64,000 bases of DNA from Acetobacteraceae bacterium (lineage in GTDB: Bacteria > Pseudomonadota > Alphaproteobacteria > Acetobacterales > Acetobacteraceae). The stretch lies in NCBI GenBank assembly GCA_021732665.1, contig JAKFUL010000001.1:62001-126000 (forward strand), given 5' to 3'. Shown here piece after piece: positions 62,215 to 64,000 of this stretch. Position 1 is the first letter of the stretch. Each line of letters opens with the position of its first letter. The notes under the pieces were generated by a model, which was given only the letters and a program-made list of their open reading frames with translations, made no database searches and had not been told where the DNA came from. A program made the position numbers and the translations under genes.

Positions 62215-63485
62215 GCGGAAAACACCTTGCGGCCGGATTTGAAGGTGGCGGTGACACGGCCCTCCAGGGCGCGGCCATCGAAGGGCGAGTTCTGCGCCTT
62301 GCCGGGAAGCTGGCCGTCCTTGACCTGCCAGGCGCGGTCGAGGTCGAACAGCATGAGGTCGGCAGGCTGGCCGACCGCCAGGCGCCCGGCCGCGATGCCC
62401 AACAGCGCCGCCGGGCGGGAGGTCAGCAGGGCGAGGGCTGCGATCAGCGACAGGTCTCCTGCATGCACCCGGGCCAGCGTCACCGCCAGCAGGGTGGCCA
62501 GCCCCGCACCGCCGGCCTCGGCCTGGACGAAGGGCAGGCGCTTGTCATCGGCGTCGCGCGGCTGGTGGTCGGAGACGACGGCGTCGATCGTGCCATCGGC
62601 GAGGCCGGCCACGACGGCGCGGCGCTCCTCCTCCGGCCGAAGCGGCGGGCTGAGCTTGGCGTAGCTGCGATAGCCGGTGATGGCGTTTTCATTGAGGTCG
62701 AAATAGGGGGGGGCGGTGTCGCAGGTCACCGTCAGCCCATCATGCTTCGCGCGGCGGATCAGATTGATCGCCTCGGCCGTCGAGACACGGGAGAAATGCA
62801 CATGGCCGCCGGTGAGGCGGGCCAGCGCGATGTCGCGGGCGACCATCATCGCCTCGGCCGCCATGGGGATGCCGGGCAGGCCGAGGCGGGTGGCGAGCTC
62901 GCCCTCGGTGGCGGCGCCATTGGCGAGGCTGGGTTCTTCCGGGTGCTGCACGATGAAGGTGCCGAAGGCGCGGGCGTAGCTCAGCGCCAGGCGCATGGTA
63001 CGGGCGGAGGCGATGGCATGGGCGCCGTCGGTAAAAGCCACCGCGCCGGCTTCCCTGAGCAGGCCGAATTCCGAGAGTTCGAGGCCCTTGAGGCCGCGGG
63101 TGGCGGCGGCGTAGGGCAGGATGGTGAGACTGCCCGTGGCCTCGCCACGCCGGGCGATGAATTCGACCAGGGCAGGGTCGTCCAGCACCGGCTGGGTATC
63201 GGGCAGGGCGCAGATGGTGGTGATGCCGCCGGCGGCGGCGGCGAGGGCGGCGGAGGCGATGGTCTCGCGGTGTTCGGCGCCGGGTTCACCGAGCGCCGCG
63301 CGCATGTCGATCAGGCCGGGGGCGAGGATGCGGCCGCCGGCGTCCAGCTTTTCGGCGCCATCGGCGGCGGCGCCGTTCAACGAGGCGATGCGGCCATTTT
63401 CGATCAGCAACGCGCCGGGGGTGTCGAGCCCGGTGGCGGGGTCGATCAGGCGTGCATTGTGGATCAGCAGCGGCGCGGTCGTCAT
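62211..63485 (-). CDS. Dihydroorotase-like protein, non-catalytic (PyrX)
   Basis: A 424-residue dihydroorotase homologue of pyrimidine synthesis that lacks the metal site: the usual D-x-HxH-REPG reads LIDMRAALGEPGAEHR. Other parts of the fold are preserved (NENAITGYRSYAKLSPPLRP; IDAVVSDHQPRD). Such PyrC' proteins hold aspartate transcarbamoylase together without catalysing. pyrB normally lies upstream, but here a toxin-antitoxin pair does. The start is ATG at 63485, after which an upstream in-frame extension to 63527 is unlikely. Confidence 0.88.
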   Translation of the reverse strand: MTTAPLLIHNARLIDPATGLDTPGALLIENGRIASLNGAAADGAEKLDAGGRILAPGLIDMRAALGEPGAEHRETIASAALAAAAGGITTICALPDTQPVLDDPALVEFIARRGEATGSLTILPYAAATRGLKGLELSEFGLLREAGAVAFTDGAHAIASARTMRLALSYARAFGTFIVQHPEEPSLANGAATEGELATRLGLPGIPMAAEAMMVARDIALARLTGGHVHFSRVSTAEAINLIRRAKHDGLTVTCDTAPPYFDLNENAITGYRSYAKLSPPLRPEEERRAVVAGLADGTIDAVVSDHQPRDADDKRLPFVQAEAGGAGLATLLAVTLARVHAGDLSLIAALALLTSRPAALLGIAAGRLAVGQPADLMLFDLDRAWQVKDGQLPGKAQNSPFDGRALEGRVTATFKSGRKVFSA

Positions 63486-63546
63486 GCTTGCGATGGTGTC
63501 ATGGCGGCGGCATATTGACCAGATCATTGACCAGAAAGGGTGGGCG

Positions 63547-63801
63547 ATGAAGACGGTGACCGTGTATCAGGCGAAGGCGCATCTGTCCTCCCTCCTCAAT
63601 GAGGTGGAGGCTGGCGGGGAGATCGTGGTGACGCGGCATGGCCGGCCAGTGGCGCGTATCCAGGGCGTGGGGGCGCCGCGGCGGCCGCGGCAGGCCGGCG
63701 CCTGGCGTTCCAGCGGGGCCTGGGAAGGCTTCGTCTATGATCACGCCGTCTTCGCTGCGCTGACCGAGGCGGAGCTGGAAGCCGAGGGCTGGAACGGGTG
63801 A
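63547..63801 (+). CDS. Phd/YefM-type antitoxin
   Basis: An 84-residue antitoxin. The DNA-binding N-terminus is MKTVTVYQAKAHLSSLLNEV and EIVVTRHGRPVARIQG. The C-terminal part (WEGFVYDHAVFAALTEAELE) would wrap around the toxin. The stop overlaps the toxin GTG by 4 bases (GTGA). It is divergent from pyrX with 61 bases between, so autoregulation could also affect pyrX. Confidence 0.9.
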   Translation: MKTVTVYQAKAHLSSLLNEVEAGGEIVVTRHGRPVARIQGVGAPRRPRQAGAWRSSGAWEGFVYDHAVFAALTEAELEAEGWNG

Positions 63802-64000
63802 GCGTCTTCGCCGATGCCTGCGCGCTGATCGTGTTTTTCGGCCAGGGTGGCGTCGGCATGTCGGCCAGGGGATTGGCGCTGATGCGCGAGGGCGAGGTGA
63901 TGGTCTCGGCCATCACGGTGTGGGAAGTGACCCGCAAGCAGCGCATGGGCAGGCTGCCGATCCTGCCGCAGGCCTGGGCCGAGGATTTTTCCGGCAGCCT
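63798..64000 (+). CDS. PIN-domain toxin, VapC-like (partial)
   Basis: The first 67 residues are present and the rest is cut by the window edge. GTG start at 63798 reads VSVFADACALIVFF with the first catalytic Asp, then MVSAITVWEVTRKQRMGRLP, the conserved S-x-x-x-x-E region with Glu. PIN toxins are Mg2+-dependent RNases blocked by the partner antitoxin. Confidence 0.85.
   Translation, partial: MSVFADACALIVFFGQGGVGMSARGLALMREGEVMVSAITVWEVTRKQRMGRLPILPQAWAEDFSGS

Noticed and set aside
1-64000. CRISPR arrays and rRNA genes
   Set aside because: No regularly spaced repeats and no rRNA-like sequence were seen.

Overview
The window is GC-rich bacterial DNA. The gene family pyrX-plsY-dprA-topA-rnr, run as one tightly packed block, together with Bug-type and SBP_bac_5 binding proteins and a URC-type uracil cluster, suggests an alphaproteobacterium, probably Acetobacteraceae (Roseomonas-like). 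The taxonomic guess is inference from gene content and base composition.

Region 1 (1-25.0 kb) is most of the early and packaging part of a prophage or phage-derived integrative element whose structural genes lie beyond the left edge. Nearly everything is on the minus strand. From right to left it carries an XRE repressor with an ImmA/IrrE protease; an unknown two-gene unit; an AlpA-like HTH; a long replication/recombination operon with ATGA/GTGA overlaps (nuclease, Sak4-like ATPase, DUF669, Cas4-like nuclease, DEAD helicase, DUF6511, Prim-Pol/helicase); a DUF6456-like protein; a Panacea/GepA protein with an unknown partner; two ParB-methyltransferase fusions; a DUF3489 protein; and terminase small and large subunits. 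A plus-strand cassette (small ORF, DUF2924, Cys-less serine recombinase, HTH) closes the element at about 25.03 kb.

Region 2 (25.1-39.5 kb) is an island. It starts with a lower-GC restriction-modification candidate: a methyltransferase with an RHH-like N-terminus behind a nested palindrome, convergent with a three-gene unit made of a McrB N-terminal-like protein, a McrB-like AAA+ ATPase and a PD-(D/E)XK protein. A GC-rich AddB/AddA-like nuclease-helicase pair follows. A tRNA-Ser(GGA) comes next, then wreckage: the 3' end of hsdR with a truncated hsdS, a transposase fragment, frameshifted membrane-protein remnants, and a second, broken copy of the prophage DUF6456-like gene. The tRNA neighbourhood looks like a repeatedly used insertion site.

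Region 3 (39.6-55.0 kb) is metabolic chromosome: FKBP isomerase, a cyclic amidohydrolase with an SDR, an alpha/beta hydrolase, a second SDR, an acetamidase/formamidase, a Bug binding protein, a lipoprotein, the uracil-catabolism cluster upp-URC4-URC1, a small secreted protein, an LLM monooxygenase with an amidohydrolase, and a peptide-type ABC binding protein. The common theme is hydrolysis of C-N bonds and pyrimidine or amide catabolism.

Region 4 (55.1-64.0 kb) is the conserved housekeeping block rnr-topA-dprA-plsY-pyrX, all on the minus strand with 4-base overlaps at three of its four junctions. A Phd/VapC-type toxin-antitoxin pair is divergent from it; the toxin is cut by the right edge.
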